A stretch of 64,000 nucleotides of DNA from Leptodontidium sp. MPI-SDFR-AT-0119 (GCA_020726505.1 JAHLEZ010000008.1:1-64000); one strand, 5' to 3'; positions 23,201 to 34,205 are shown, counted from the stretch's first letter. Numbers and translations are program-made. Notes: generated by a model not told the origin, from the sequence alone.

Positions 23201-25905
23201 AATGACTTTTACGCGGCCTATATAGACGACATCCTTATTTACTCGTTAACTCTTAAAGAATACAAGGTCTATATTAAGAAAGTAATAGTAATATTATAAG
23301 CACAAAAGCTCTAAGCCGATATTAAGAAGTCTAAGTTTAGTATATAAAAGATAAAGTTCTTAGGATTTATTATTAGAGTCGATAATATAGAAGTAGACCT
23401 AAAGAAGATTAGTGTGATTAAGGACTAACGATACGCTGACAATATATAAAGTATATAGAGTTATTTTGGCTTTTATAACTTTTATTATTAATTTATTAAA
23501 GACTATAGTCGCATTACACGTCCCCTTATAATACTTATTAAAAAGGACGTTCCCTTTATCTTCGATAGCGCTTATAAGAACGCTTAAGAAGCTCTCTAGG
23601 AATCCCTTTAATCTACGCTAGTTCTTTGCTACTATAACTTTATAAAGTAGACATAACTAAAGACTAACTCTTTTAATAAAGTCGTCACTAGAATTTTATT
23701 TTAACTTCAAGAAAACAATACCTTTTATCCTACAAAATACTTTTCTAAGACTATAATAAACCTTAAGTTTAATTACTTGATTTATAATAAAGAGATACTA
23801 GTGATTTTCTAGTTATTTAAGTAATATCGCTTAAAACTCTTAAGTACTTAGAAAAATGTCTTTATTTATATAAACTACTAAGCCCTAAAGTACTTCATAA
23901 TTATTAAAGACTTTATAACTAAGTAGGCTTAATAGGCTAAGTTCTTTATAAACTTTTATTTTATAATTATATATTATACTAAGACGACTAATACGTTAGT
24001 TCATACCTTGTCTCGATAAGATTAAGACCTTACAGTTATAAAGGCACGTAAGTGGGCTATTTATAGTTAATAACTAATTCCGACTAATAAAATTAACTTA
24101 CGAGTCGCTAATAACCTCTAGCTCTCTACTATTAATCCTATAGACGCTTATATTAAAGTCGTAAAGACAATAACCTTAATACTTATAGACGCTATAATCT
24201 TAGATCACAATATTAAGACACGTGACTAATTAGAGCTAGAACTTGAGTCGAATACGGGAGTACTAATCGACTTAGAGACGCTTACTATAAAGGAGCTAGA
24301 CTTTAACTCTATAATAGTATATAATATCGCAGAATATAACGTCATTAATTAAGTGCTCTTAGTTAATAAGTCGTCTCCCTTATTAAAGCCTCTCTAATAA
24401 AAAGCTAAAGAGTAGTCGTTAGATTACAAGTTAATAAACGACAAGTTACTTTTCTAAAGCCGCCTAGAAGTGCCCTTAAAGCTACTAGAGCTTCGCACGA
24501 CACTTATCTACTATATATATTCTTAACCTTTAATAATACACGCGAGGATTAGAAAGATAAAGGCATTATTAAGTCGTAAATACTATTAAAATAGGCTTAT
24601 TACGGACATAGTTTAATATATAATAAACTGTAGTTACTCTTGTCAAAAAGCCCGTAAGAATAAGACCCCTGGCTTCTTATACCCCTTATTAATCCCCGCT
24701 CGGTTATATTAATACTTAATAATAGATTTTACTAAACTTTTAATCGATAAGAAGGGCTACAACTTCGCTATAGTTATTATTAATCACTTATCTAAGAAAC
24801 TAGTCTCGATACTTTATAACGATACAATTACAGCTAAGGGCATAACTATTCTCTTCCTCGTCTATTAGACTTAGTACTTTAATATATTAGACTTTATTAT
24901 CTTAGACTATAGACTTTAGTTCGTCTCCTCCTTTTAAAAGGAGTACTATTATATCTTCAGAATTAAAGTAAAACTAACGACGGCGTATAACTTAAACGTC
25001 GACGGTTAAACAGAGGTAATAAACTAATATATTAAGTAATAACTTTGTCTCTTTTACTATTATTACTAAGATAACTAAAGTAACCTCTTACTAATTATAA
25101 ACATCGCTTAACTAATATTATCGCACGAGTCCTTAGGCCGCTTGTCCCTTTTCTAGTTACTTAACGGCGTTAAGTTAAGGACTTCTTAAGACTTAATTAA
25201 TTTAGAGCCGCCGGTTATAATAATAGAGAAACTTAATCGCGAGGAGGCTTTATAAGTAATATTATAAATAAAAGAAGTCACTAAAGTCGTATAGTCGTCT
25301 TTAAAAGATTAACAAGAGAAAATAAAAAACAATTAGTGAATTATAAGCGACGCGCTATTAATTAAGACGTTAGTAACTTAGTACTAATCGACACTTAGAA
25401 CTAAAATATCGACCGACTCTGAAGGAAGCTCTCTAATAAGTAGTACGGCCTAGTTAAAGTAATTACTAAAGAAGAAGAGAATTAGAGAGTTAAGCTCCTA
25501 AAAGACTAGCAAATTTATCCCGTCTTTTACTCTCACTCGCTCCGTAAATACGTCGACAACCCCCTGCCTAAACAAGTTAAAGCCACGCCTGCACTTATTT
25601 AGCTATTGCTTAAGTAAGATAAGTGGGAAATTAAAGGTATCCTTAACTCTAAGGTTATATAGAATAAGCTCTTCTACTATATTAAGTAGCTAGGCGCCGA
25701 CGAAAACTTAAAATAGTACTTATACTTAAATATTATAATAGCTCTACATATAGTTAAGAGGTTTTACTTAAAGTATCTAAATACTAAAGGCCTGCTAAGA
25801 GCTCTCTTAAAGTGGCTAGAGGCTTATAATATTAATATCGACGACTATAACGACTTAGAAGATAACACAGTTATAGTTATAATTACGCGGACGTAGTTTT
25901 TTAAG
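20300..25905 (+). pseudogene. Gypsy-B gag-pol (degraded)
   Basis: Stop codons fill every frame, but motifs in order support gag-pol. Gag-like sequence lies in 20300-21100. The reverse transcriptase block AYIDDILIYS has its catalytic YIDD at 23219-23230. RNase H and integrase regions follow, and near 25615-25790 comes a C-terminal chromodomain-like block (KWEI-x-GIL, then LGADENLK and VKRFYLKY). The chromodomain makes it a chromovirus, a clade known to target heterochromatin. No functional product is possible. Confidence 0.75.
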
Positions 25906-25925
25906 AGGGGGGGGGGGGGGGGTAA

Positions 25926-26227
25926 TATTATAACTTACAATACGCCTCATATTTTAATTAACACGAGCTCGTAGTATTGCTGGCTATGCGACGGCGCTAA
26001 GCTTAATAAAGAAGACTAAGTAGTGAGCCTGCGACATATTGACGTAAATAGCACTCGACTACACTAGGCCTTATTAGGAGGGTCCTTTATATATATATAC
26101 TCGAGCCCTCCCTTATAAAGAGCTCTCCTTTCCTCCTTGTCTTTTCTTCTTAATTCTGAGCGTAATTAAAGGCCCAAATACAAAGCTAGAGTCTACTCGC
26201 CGTATCAACCTCTTGCCAGCCGTAACA
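25926..26227 (+). repeat. 3' LTR of Gypsy-B (302 bp)
   Basis: Starts TATTATAACT (TGTTACGACC with RIP-type changes) and ends CCAGCCGTAACA. Followed by TATAT. Confidence 0.85.
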
Positions 26228-27507
26228 TATATAAAAAACAGCTAAACACTATAACTAATAGATTCTGTTAGGACGTCAAGTTCGGACTATTTCGAAACGA
26301 GAATAGAGACCCAGAGTTTACTATATACCTTATGCGAGACGCGAAAAATATGACCAATACCCCACACAAACGGTTTACATATTCAAAAAATACTAAGACT
26401 AATTTAAGAGCTAATAATTTAATAGACTATAATACTCTTTATATGAGGGGTTGGTGCCTATACCGTTGTTTTAGAATCCAGTTCTTATATACCTTGCCAT
26501 TTTCGTCTCTAAAGGCGTCTTTAGGATATACAAGACAATAGAAGTACTTCTTAATCTTGAGCCACCGCTTAATAACGAGATATATTAACTAAAGTGGGAT
26601 CCTAGTATTCTCGACGTGCCTTTCTTTTAAAGAAGCACTAAGGAAGTCGATACGGCTGGCGTATATAATAGACGCTTAAGGGACCTAGGCGTTCGCTCCT
26701 TATATGCCGTGCACTTACAAATCACAATTTTAGGGCAGAAGGTTTATATAGCATTAGTATATTCCACTTACACTAATTGAGATTATACTCTAACGAATGT
26801 GTATAAATAAGCTGTATTTATTAACTTAGAGAATGAAGTATAGCGGCTACATAGACAAGAACACCCCGCGATTATTATACTCCGAATGATGCCGGAGTTG
26901 AAGGTCAAAATGCCTACCTCGGGGTCTAGTACGTAGCCTTCCTAGCGACCTCTTTCGGGGCCTGACTACGTCTCGCAATCCGGAACTATAGCAGTCTCTC
27001 CCCGCTAAAGAGCAGGACGAGCTCGAGAATAGCCTTGAGTTCAAAACCATCGAAGACGAGTTAGAAAATCTTTCTTTGTCCTCTAAAGATAATCTAGCAA
27101 CGAAGAATCGGCGAAAGGAATTACAGGCACAAAAGAGGAGGCAACCTGTGTTTACACCGAGTAAATACCGACCTTTACAGGGACTTACCTGGAATCATCG
27201 AATTTTGATGTGCTGCCTGTTGATGACCTGTCACTGGCAAAAGCCTCAGTTGATTCACAGGGGATTAAAAGATTGCTTGATGAATGTTAATGACAAAATA
27301 GATCGTATTTTTGAGACGGTAAAGACTCTAATAATCCTTGCGCAACGATAATGCAAAAACCAAAATTAAAGCATGAAAAACAAAACCCCGGTCAAGATCT
27401 CCTCCGCCAGCACATGTTCTCCCCTTTGCATTCCACCTCACTTCAACGATACTCGAAACATCAATCTGGCAAGCCAGCATGAGACAGAAAGCATGAATCA
27501 TGGTCTT

Positions 27508-28164
27508 TTAGTCCCAAGGATCAATTGTAGCGTCAACCTGCCCATTATTGTACCCCCAGATCTGCCCACCAGCACTGTCCGGATTACTGCCATGACAATC
27601 ATTGATAAGAGTCCACATTGCATTAAAACAGACGTTCCAGTTAAACTGGAACCCCGGGTTGACTTGGAAGTTCCAAAACACCGTATCCGTAGTTCCCTGC
27701 GCCGTGGTGAAAGGAGCCCAGTTGTTCGTGTTGTGGTCAAACCACAAACTCAGATTCTCCCAATACGATCCTCCATTACTGAGATTCTTGTCTTGGGCGT
27801 GAGAGCAGAAATCGTTTTCGGCAGAGAAGAGTTGATTTTGAAAGATCCAGGTGCCGGTGTTAAAACAATTCTCTGTTCCGTCCCGGGCTTGGAGGGAGGA
27901 GGAACGAGCGGACAGATGGGCGGAGACGAGGTCGCGTTGAGCGTTGGTGATTGCAGGTGGGTCGTATCGAAGGATGACGGACGAGTTGGCTGGAGCTCCG
28001 TCGATAAGGGCGTCGGGGTAGACGTCGATGAGATAGACTGGCATCCAGGTATCGAGAGGCCCGTAAACGCCGGTCACGATATCTTTGATGCTTTTCTCGG
28101 TTGGCGCAGAGTAGCCGAGGGTAGTGAGCAAGGAGGCAGTGAAGATGGTGGCGAATCGAACCAT
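27508..28164 (-). CDS. Small secreted protein with four cysteines, 218 aa
   Basis: A single uninterrupted exon from ATG 28164 to a TAA at 27508-27510. The N-terminus (MVRFATIFTASLLTTLGYSA) is a convincing signal peptide, with cleavage likely after the YSA. The mature part has four cysteines, enough for two disulfides, many aromatic residues, and a C-terminal pattern C-x4-MW-x4-NDC-G-x3-PDSAGGQ followed by a final IDPWD. The C...C.G...GG...IDP arrangement recurs in secreted proteins of plant-associated and saprobic fungi, but I cannot name the family. Function is unknown; a role outside the cell, possibly as an effector, is inference. The coding frame has no stops and normal GC although RIP-mutated elements lie on both sides. 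The gene stands alone, and the overlapping plus-strand frame is a shadow. Confidence 0.8.
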   Translation of the reverse strand: MVRFATIFTASLLTTLGYSAPTEKSIKDIVTGVYGPLDTWMPVYLIDVYPDALIDGAPANSSVILRYDPPAITNAQRDLVSAHLSARSSSLQARDGTENCFNTGTWIFQNQLFSAENDFCSHAQDKNLSNGGSYWENLSLWFDHNTNNWAPFTTAQGTTDTVFWNFQVNPGFQFNWNVCFNAMWTLINDCHGSNPDSAGGQIWGYNNGQVDATIDPWD

Positions 28165-28371
28165 GATGAATGACTGGTGGATGGAAGATAATGATATCCT
28201 ATAATTGTGTTGGACGGGAAGAAAATCACTGGATCTTGAAGGAAGATGGAGATATTTTCAAGAGATGGCTATGAAGACTGAAGGTATTTTTTGATGTCTG
28301 AATGTGTTCTTAGCAGGAGGAGGAACTTCTTATATAATTCGTGAAAGTATGATTGATAACACTTCATCTTC

Positions 28372-28891
28372 CTAGTCTGTGAAACTCTGAGCAACTATGA
28401 AAGTGCATTTTCTGATTTTGGACCCGAGTCTGGAAATGTGCAATTCGGAAGATGCGGTGGGGTCCTTGAAGTTCAGCTTCTTACTCGGAAGCTCCGATTG
28501 AAGGATACCACGAACCCGAAAGAGATTCCCCTTTGGTAACGTAGCAGATATGAAGGATGTCATGTACGGAGGTACAGCGGTTAAGTGTTACCCCCCCCCC
28601 TAACTCGCAGGGGGTCTAGGTACTTTAACCCAAAAAGGTAGCATCACGTCAATGCGTTATGCACACGTTTGTACTGTGTTCTATACACAATTCAATGAAG
28701 AAAACATCAACCTCATGCTTTCTACTATAATAGAGTCTTCAATTACTCCTGCTGCTTTTCAAGCTCTACTAGCTATTCCTAGCCTTGTTTCTTGCCCTCT
28801 AATTCTAATACTTTGACTACTCTAAACTGCGTGTATAGTGCATTGTCGTGATACTACCTTTTTGGGTTAAGGTACTTAGACTACCTGCGAG

Positions 28892-28925
<34 letters not shown>

Positions 28926-29608
28926 GGGGTAACACTTAACTGCTGTACCTTCGTAAGCTTCCAAACGTTTCACGGTAGAATATGTGTGATGTTGAATTAG
29001 GATATTCACCTTGGCTTAGCAGCTGGAGCAAAGTGATTATAAACAGCAGGTGAAAACCTAATCGGTATAACGGTGAGTGTAAGGTAATTCTTAGTTTATT
29101 GGTCAATTATAATTAAGAGCTCAAATTGTTTGTCAAAAACTCTCTTACAGGGATTTATACAAGCCTCGCTTATATTCAAGGGTGGAGAGCGTTTTCCGTT
29201 TTCGGTTACAGTCAATTATTGGCTCGCTAAGGTGGGCCTCCTCTTCCGAATTGCACAGGACCTCACCGCTACTTCCAGAAATATGCAATTTAGAAGAAGC
29301 GGTGAAGTCCTTAAAGCCCAGGTTCTTACTGGAAGCTGTAATTAAAGGACATTATGAACTCGAAAGAGATTCCCCTTTCGTAACGTAGTAAATACAAAGA
29401 ACATTATGTAAGCTTCTAAACGTTTCACGGCAGAATATATAAATTAGGACATACACCTTAGCTTAGTGCCTGAAGTAAAGTGCTTTTATTTACCCTCTGC
29501 ACTACAAAGTTATTATGAATAGCAGGTGAAAACCTAATCGGTATAATGGTAGGTATAAGGTAATTCTTAGTTTATTAGTCAATTATAGTCAAGAGCTTTG
29601 CCGTTTTC
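28372..29608. repeat. Imperfect direct duplication of about 420 bp
   Basis: Copy 1 is 28430-28566 plus 28954-29128, interrupted by the MITE. Copy 2 is about 29270-29608. Shared blocks include GAAAGAGATTCCCCTTT, AAACGTTTCACGG, AGCAGGTGAAAACCTAATCG and AAGGTAATTCTTAGTTTATT. On the minus strand both copies encode related short peptides (KGNLFRVRG-like, then TASSELHIS in copy 1 and TASSKLHIS in copy 2), which suggests a dispersed repeat that once overlapped coding sequence. Copy 2 has an extra 40 bp or so near 29480-29510. Confidence 0.65.
28567..28953. mobile_element. MITE with about 77-bp TIRs and TA target duplication
   Basis: The ends read CGGAGGTACAGCGGTTAAG and, inverted, CGAAGGTACAGCAGTTAAG. 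The inverted repeat continues past a C/G homopolymer into AACTCGCAGG and TTAACCCAAAAAGGTAG. TA flanks both sides (28565-28566 and 28954-28955). The paralogous copy 2 of the surrounding duplication has an uninterrupted ATGTAAGCTTC, an empty site that fixes the boundaries. There is no coding capacity. TA target and size suggest a Tc1/mariner-type non-autonomous element. The right arm holds an uninterrupted run of 31 G (28894-28924) against 10 C in the left arm. Confidence 0.85.
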
Positions 29609-30056
29609 AGAGACTAGCAATTGGCAGGACTTCCTTCACCGCTTGACTTTTCCTCGTTTGTAAAGTCCACCTTCCTTTCGCATGATTATCTTTCGGATGC
29701 ATAAGTATTAAGTCCCCAGCACTTGAGAGACGTGTAATAGTCAAAAGTGTAGGGACTAAAGAAAGCCGAGCTGATGTAAGATCGCTCAATGAGGTAAATG
29801 CTATCATCCCGTTTAATATCTTGACAGAATGAAACCAACCAATAGAGTTCTCTGGAGGATTTATCAAATCTCCAAATGATTCTACGACATCGACATTATA
29901 GTCAGCAATAGGTTTATATGAACTCTTGACGCCCGCTTTGGAAAATAAATATCAAATCATCAAATCAATACTTTTATCTCCCACCAAAAACACCTTATAC
30001 TTCAAACTACAGCGTTATTTTCAAAATACCGTAAAATCTCAGTCTTCCAATTGATC

Positions 30057-30641
30057 ATGGCAACATTTAATAATACCTATCAGAGTTGGAGTCCCGCTTA
30101 CAACGCGACGGTTACAAACCCCAACTGGATATTGACTCGATCTTCCACTGGCGTAGCTCTCACTCACACCGGCACCACCTCTAACGCTCTCGACGGCTGG
30201 GTCATCATCCCTGTCCCCGTCCTCAACAACACCGTAAACCTCGGCCGCGGCCCTACGCCAACAGCATTCAGTCTCCGTCTTGCGCTCCAAAATTCAGCTA
30301 CTCTAAACAGCTTCGACCTCTGGGATGGCGAGAAGCCCTTGTTTAGCGCGGCCCTGCCTCCGGGACCTGGTGGCCCAAGAGATGGCCCATCAGATGGAAG
30401 TGCGCAGACGGGTGAGGCGGGACTTTTGCCGGGACAGGTTGGGGAGATGAAGCTAGGTGCTTCGGTTGCTGCGCATATTACTTTCAAAGAGACACCAAAT
30501 TTGGATGGGAAGAGTGAAGTGAGGTTGATCGGAGCTGGGGTGTCGTTCGCGTTGGTTGATCCGTCGGTCCCTGAGACCCAGCCGACAGACTCAGCTAAGG
30601 CTCTAGGTGTCTCCGGCCTTGCTACAGTTACAGTGAAGTAA
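30057..30641 (+). CDS. DUF6623-like hypothetical protein, 194 aa
   Basis: ATG 30057 (context GATCATGG) opens a 194-codon frame to TAA 30639-30641, with no intron needed. I chose this ATG over the upstream TTG. The protein has no signal peptide or membrane segment and should be cytosolic. Around residues 45-60 it has WVIIPVPVLN, later FDLWDGEKPLF, and at the C-terminus GAGVSFAL. This spacing resembles the small beta-rich DUF6623 proteins of bacteria and fungi (W-x-IPTPV, then V-x-DG, then a GaG/F end). A glycine/proline-rich linker at about residues 102-125 is unusual. Function is unknown for the family. Codon usage is GC-rich and free of RIP, so the gene is probably active. Similarity is by recalled motif only. 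Confidence 0.65.
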   Translation: MATFNNTYQSWSPAYNATVTNPNWILTRSSTGVALTHTGTTSNALDGWVIIPVPVLNNTVNLGRGPTPTAFSLRLALQNSATLNSFDLWDGEKPLFSAALPPGPGGPRDGPSDGSAQTGEAGLLPGQVGEMKLGASVAAHITFKETPNLDGKSEVRLIGAGVSFALVDPSVPETQPTDSAKALGVSGLATVTVK

Positions 30642-30975
30642 ACCTGGGAGATTGTTAGTACTGGGTAGTGAGTGTTGAGAAAAACTTCTCAACCTCCGAT
30701 ACCATAAACTGTTATCGGGCGAGAAAATAGAGTTCCCAAGTCTGTCTTCCATCGTGAGTGCGTATTGAAGGGCATCACTTCCTTCCGTATACTGTGGCTG
30801 TAATGTTTGGTGTTTCGTGAGGTTCGAAGTTTGGTTTTCGACGCGTCGACGCGTTGTTGACAGGGAGGATAATCGTATTGCTGAGCTCCTCCTGGCACTC
30901 AGAGACAGCTGAACTGTTTCTCTGAGAGTTCCCAGCGGACACCACGTGGAGGTGGGAGCTCATCGTCCGCCTCTG

Positions 30976-31038
30976 GAAGAGCCTATCTTCTGGACGCAAC
31001 TAGCTTGCGGCAGACTGTGCCCAGAAGATAGGCTCTTC
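30976..31038. repeat. Perfect 18-bp inverted repeat with 27-base loop
   Basis: GAAGAGCCTATCTTCTGG at 30976-30993 and its exact complement at 31021-31038. It lies downstream of the DUF6623-like gene in non-RIP sequence. It could form a stable hairpin in RNA from either strand. Role unknown. Confidence 0.7.
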
Positions 31039-31223
31039 TTGAAGACTAGCTTGAGAAGACCCTGGTCCTCAGAACCGCTCAATATTAGTGCTTAACTCTA
31101 CCACTGCTCGACTCTTCTGCGCCATATTTATGCGCGACGACACTTACCGAGGGGAGCCGTCGAGAGGTTGAAGTCGCGTCCAGGAAGCTTATAACAGAGT
31201 TTGCAAACAAGATTTTTAGCGGT

Positions 31224-31667
31224 TCAACAGCGGTAATATTCTTGATCGATTTTGGCGTTGCGCATTCGCATTTCTGTTTGTTTAATAAGTGCGTTGAAGA
31301 GTCTAGACAGTGGGATGACGCCGACATGGCTCTGATTTCTGACTAAAGCCTTTCAGGTTAGAACGGTAATTCGCCCCGCCACAGCAAATTAACCATGCCA
31401 TAACTTCCGAACGAGACAAGCCAGCAAAGGAGGGCATACTTACAGGTAAGTACCCGTTTCAATACACATGTTCCGTTCTCCACAATTAACTCTGCCCGGA
31501 AGTAGAGGATAGCAGGTGTATGGCAAATAACGCTTGGTTTGGTCGGGCGTTCTGCTTCGGGTTCCACCAGACAACTCCAGACATCCAATCCCACCTTGAA
31601 TGTTCCCCAAGCATGGCTCCTTCGCCACATTCACAACCACGGCTTTACTAACTGCCTCTATACTCAT
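31224..31667 (-). CDS. Possible two-exon small cysteine-containing protein
   Basis: Exon 31667-31444 begins with ATG and ends at a strong donor GTAAGT. The intron has a good branch site (TTCTAAC) near its end. Using the acceptor TCAG at 31339 gives exon 31338-31224 and a 112-residue protein. Using TTTAG at 31343 gives an 87-residue one. The first exon has five cysteines but no clear signal peptide. I do not recognise the product. The canonical intron is the main argument for a gene, and the frame could still be accidental. Confidence 0.3.
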
Positions 31668-31669
31668 CA

Positions 31670-32540
31670 AACACCCAACTACCTCAAGAATCTAAGGGAT
31701 GCCAATCCGACATGCCTTCCCCTGCACCTGCCATCAAACGATGCGAAGCCTCTATACTCTCAACCTCCTCCGTCAAACCTTCCTACACGAAATAGCTTAC
31801 GAACACCACGCTACCCGAAAACCATGCCCCCAATATTCGGCAGGGTAGCCGAGAGAAGGTACGACAAGATGGTTGGAGGGGGAGGGGGAACTGATTAGCT
31901 GGACAATTGGTATTCAACAACATCAGGAGGTGGAGATATTTGGGTCGAAGTTATGGGTAACAGACGTCTGAAGTGTGCTACACTGCATACTGCATGAAGC
32001 AAACTCACAAGGGAGTATGTTTTATCCAAGCGCATACTCAAATAAGGGGACTCGGAAGACAGATTAGGCTCCTAGAAGCACTTGGAGGATGATATTGAGC
32101 GAGGATGGTTGAGTTGATGGAGGAGAAGGACAGTTGAGGAGATGCGAGTGGACAAAAATGATCGAGGAGGGTATAATCAAGAGGTGCGGCGAGGCAGATT
32201 CGGCGGGGTGGGGGGTCCAATTTGACGCAGTTGCCACAATCCGCCGGAAGCAATATTCAGGCGATCGGGAATTCGAGAAAGAGGAGGTGTCGGATCGATG
32301 AGCGCTCCTTAAAACGAGGAGGCATACTTCTCATCGCTTTCTACGTGAGTTGGAGACAAGGTAAGCTGGAAACATGTGATGATGGAGCAGAATCCCGAGA
32401 GCTAGATTACTCCCGGAATCTTTTCTCCTGAGAGTCATAACGATTCCAAGAGCCCAAGGGCTCCCAGGAGTAAAGCTCCCGATTGGCGTGGCTGCGGAGT
32501 CATTGTTGAATGACGCCTTGGATGAAGATACTTTGGACGA
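31670..32540. other. Intergenic, nothing recognised
   Basis: Normal-GC DNA with only short frames in several registers, none with family resemblance or a convincing exon structure. The sequence becomes AT-rich after about 32560. Confidence 0.4.
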
Positions 32541-32559
32541 TAGTTATGTGAGTAAAGCA

Positions 32560-33010
32560 GCTTTTTGACCGCTCACCTAAATGAACTTAGTCGTAGATTA
32601 ATTTAGAATCTGTGTAAATACGCAGCGGAATAGTCGTATTAAGTACTGCCTTAAATATTAATTTAATAACTAACGCTATGTCGAAACCGTTACTTATCGT
32701 AAAGAGCTCTGAGGCTAGTATAGAGCGAGTAATTCTCTTGCACTTTGTACTTGACTAATGGAGTATATTGGCTTTTCCATCCTCATCAGTAGCAATAATG
32801 ACGAAACCAATTTGTGAGCTATAGTCGGCATCATTGGCGAAGCTTCCGTCTATAAAGACAGCTATTTGCACACGATCAATTATTGAACATGCACCTCTAC
32901 AAGTATATTATTTGGCTCTTGTGTTCAAATGGCGTTGGATCCAAAATCCCAGTTAAGAGCAGCTGGACTACCAGCCCATAGAACACGCTGATTTTTCTTT
33001 CACTGCGGAC
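32560..33010 (-). pseudogene. Copia-type RT/RNase H fragment
   Basis: On the minus strand, from right to left, the frame reads VQLLLTGILDPTPFEHKSQ, then FIDGSFANDADYSSQIGFV, then SSTKCKR, then ASELF and IYTDSKSIYD-like. This is the RNase H end of a Ty1/Copia polyprotein (D-S-x-A, S-x-E and DS active-site regions). A few stops interrupt it. No LTRs were found around it, so it is a scrap. It does not match the Copia at 41127-54621 in an obvious way and probably belongs to another family. Confidence 0.7.
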
Positions 33011-34205
33011 CCGGTTGGAGACGAGAATTAGTATGCCCTCATATTATTCAAGCATACGAAGGAAGACTGAGACAAGGCTGTTCCTTTGCAAGTCGGTTAA
33101 GGTGCGCTCTTCGAGGAAGCTCGGACCGTAACAAAGCTTTCACAAGATGTTTAGTAGCTTCGGGGAGAACAAGGTCTTCGTAGGGCTGCTTGTTCCACTT
33201 TATTAGCATTATATTAGAAATATACAAACGGGCCTATTTTTTCTTGAAGAAGTTATAACGAGATATTTTTGTAGGTATTATAACAAACTCGTTTTCTTCA
33301 GGTTCGTTAGAGCGATCTATAGATAGTCTCCACGGGTCTAATTATCTATTTATTTCGTATTTTTATTTTGTAGATATAAACCCCCAAATTTTAAATAAAG
33401 GCGCTAGTGTATCTCGAAATCGATTATGTATATTCCCGGTTTAATATAGTCTATGCGATTTCTGTGTCCTTTGTCGTCGTAGTAAACAAAATTTAGTCGC
33501 CGCAGGCTCTAAAATTCCTTCCTACGCTTGCGGATCAGCTCGATTGACTCTTCGCTTAAAAATGACGCTAAGTAAATATCGGTGCAGTACCGGTTCATAT
33601 ACCACGTAATATATAGATATATTAGTATAGTAACAAAGTAATAAAGTGTGGTTCAAAAATCTATGTATTTTCTAAGAGAGTACGAGGAGAGCTAGATTAT
33701 TTACTACGAAACCCTACTAGATATGCTTTGAAACTATTCCGGCTAAGCTTTAACCCCTGAATTTAACCCGCACCCCCTTTTCTAGCTTAAAGTATACTTA
33801 TATAAGGACTTATAAACTAACACAAGCAAAACTTCTTTTAGAAAGACTATTTTTAATATAACGTAAAAGTAAATAACTAGTAGTATAAGAAATAATAATA
33901 AAAATAGTAGAGTATTTAATAACGTTTGTGCCCGGCCCGAAAGTGTCTTAAAAGAGGTCTGAATCTAGTAATATATAATAGCGAAACTAAGTAAGAACTA
34001 GTAATAATAAGAACCCCAAGTATTATATAATATAATAGATATATATATGTCGCCTCCCCTAAAGGTTTAGAGTCTTCTTTTATTAATATATATATAACTA
34101 CTATATATATACTACTTTCTAATCTCTTTAATTCACTTAATATAACTTAAAACTAACATTTCTAAGACTATATTAAATTAAATAGACAACCTAAAAGTAA
34201 ATATA
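33011..34205. other. AT-rich degraded repeat sequence
   Basis: From about 33200 the sequence is TA-rich. A minus-strand frame near 33430-33600 reads like protein for about 60 codons (with YYDDKGHRNRIDYIKPG) but has stops and no family I recognise. Probably remnants of retroelements. Confidence 0.4.

Larger units (their letters stand above)
19306..26227 (+). mobile_element. Gypsy-B chromovirus-type LTR retrotransposon, complete but RIP-degraded
   Basis: LTRs of 302 bp lie at 19306-20007 (carrying a 395-bp insertion) and 25926-26227. The 5-bp target duplication is TATAT (19301-19305 and 26228-26232). A purine tract of A then many G (25906-25925) precedes the 3' LTR, as expected for the polypurine primer. 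The element is 6.5 kb without the insert. It inserted into a FluG-like gene. Other copies in the window are the truncated one at 3885-6558 and the LTR pair at 34206-34888. Confidence 0.9.
18590..27350 (+). pseudogene. FluG-domain/DUF3435-like gene, split by Gypsy-B and decayed
   Basis: Two plus-strand pieces flank Gypsy-B. The left piece (about 18600-19305) begins with a basic N-terminus and leads to a segment resembling GEYIES-TCRPSSSRGLYYR. The right piece (26228 onward) continues with a block around RDAKNMT-TPHKR, then TIEVLLNLEPPLNNEIY near 26535-26585, LRDLGVRSLYAVH near 26670, and finally RNPELQQSLPAKEQDELE followed by NRRKELQAQKRR up to about 27150. That order fits fungal FluG-domain (DUF3435) proteins, a group related to tyrosine recombinases of Cryptons and Starship captains. 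Multiple frameshifts and stops show it is dead. The assignment is from memory of family motifs. I see no sign of an intact Starship around it. Confidence 0.55.

Noticed and set aside
18590..27350. A Starship giant transposon headed by the FluG-like gene
   Set aside because: Only a broken related gene is present. No captain at an element edge and no flanking direct repeats that I can see.
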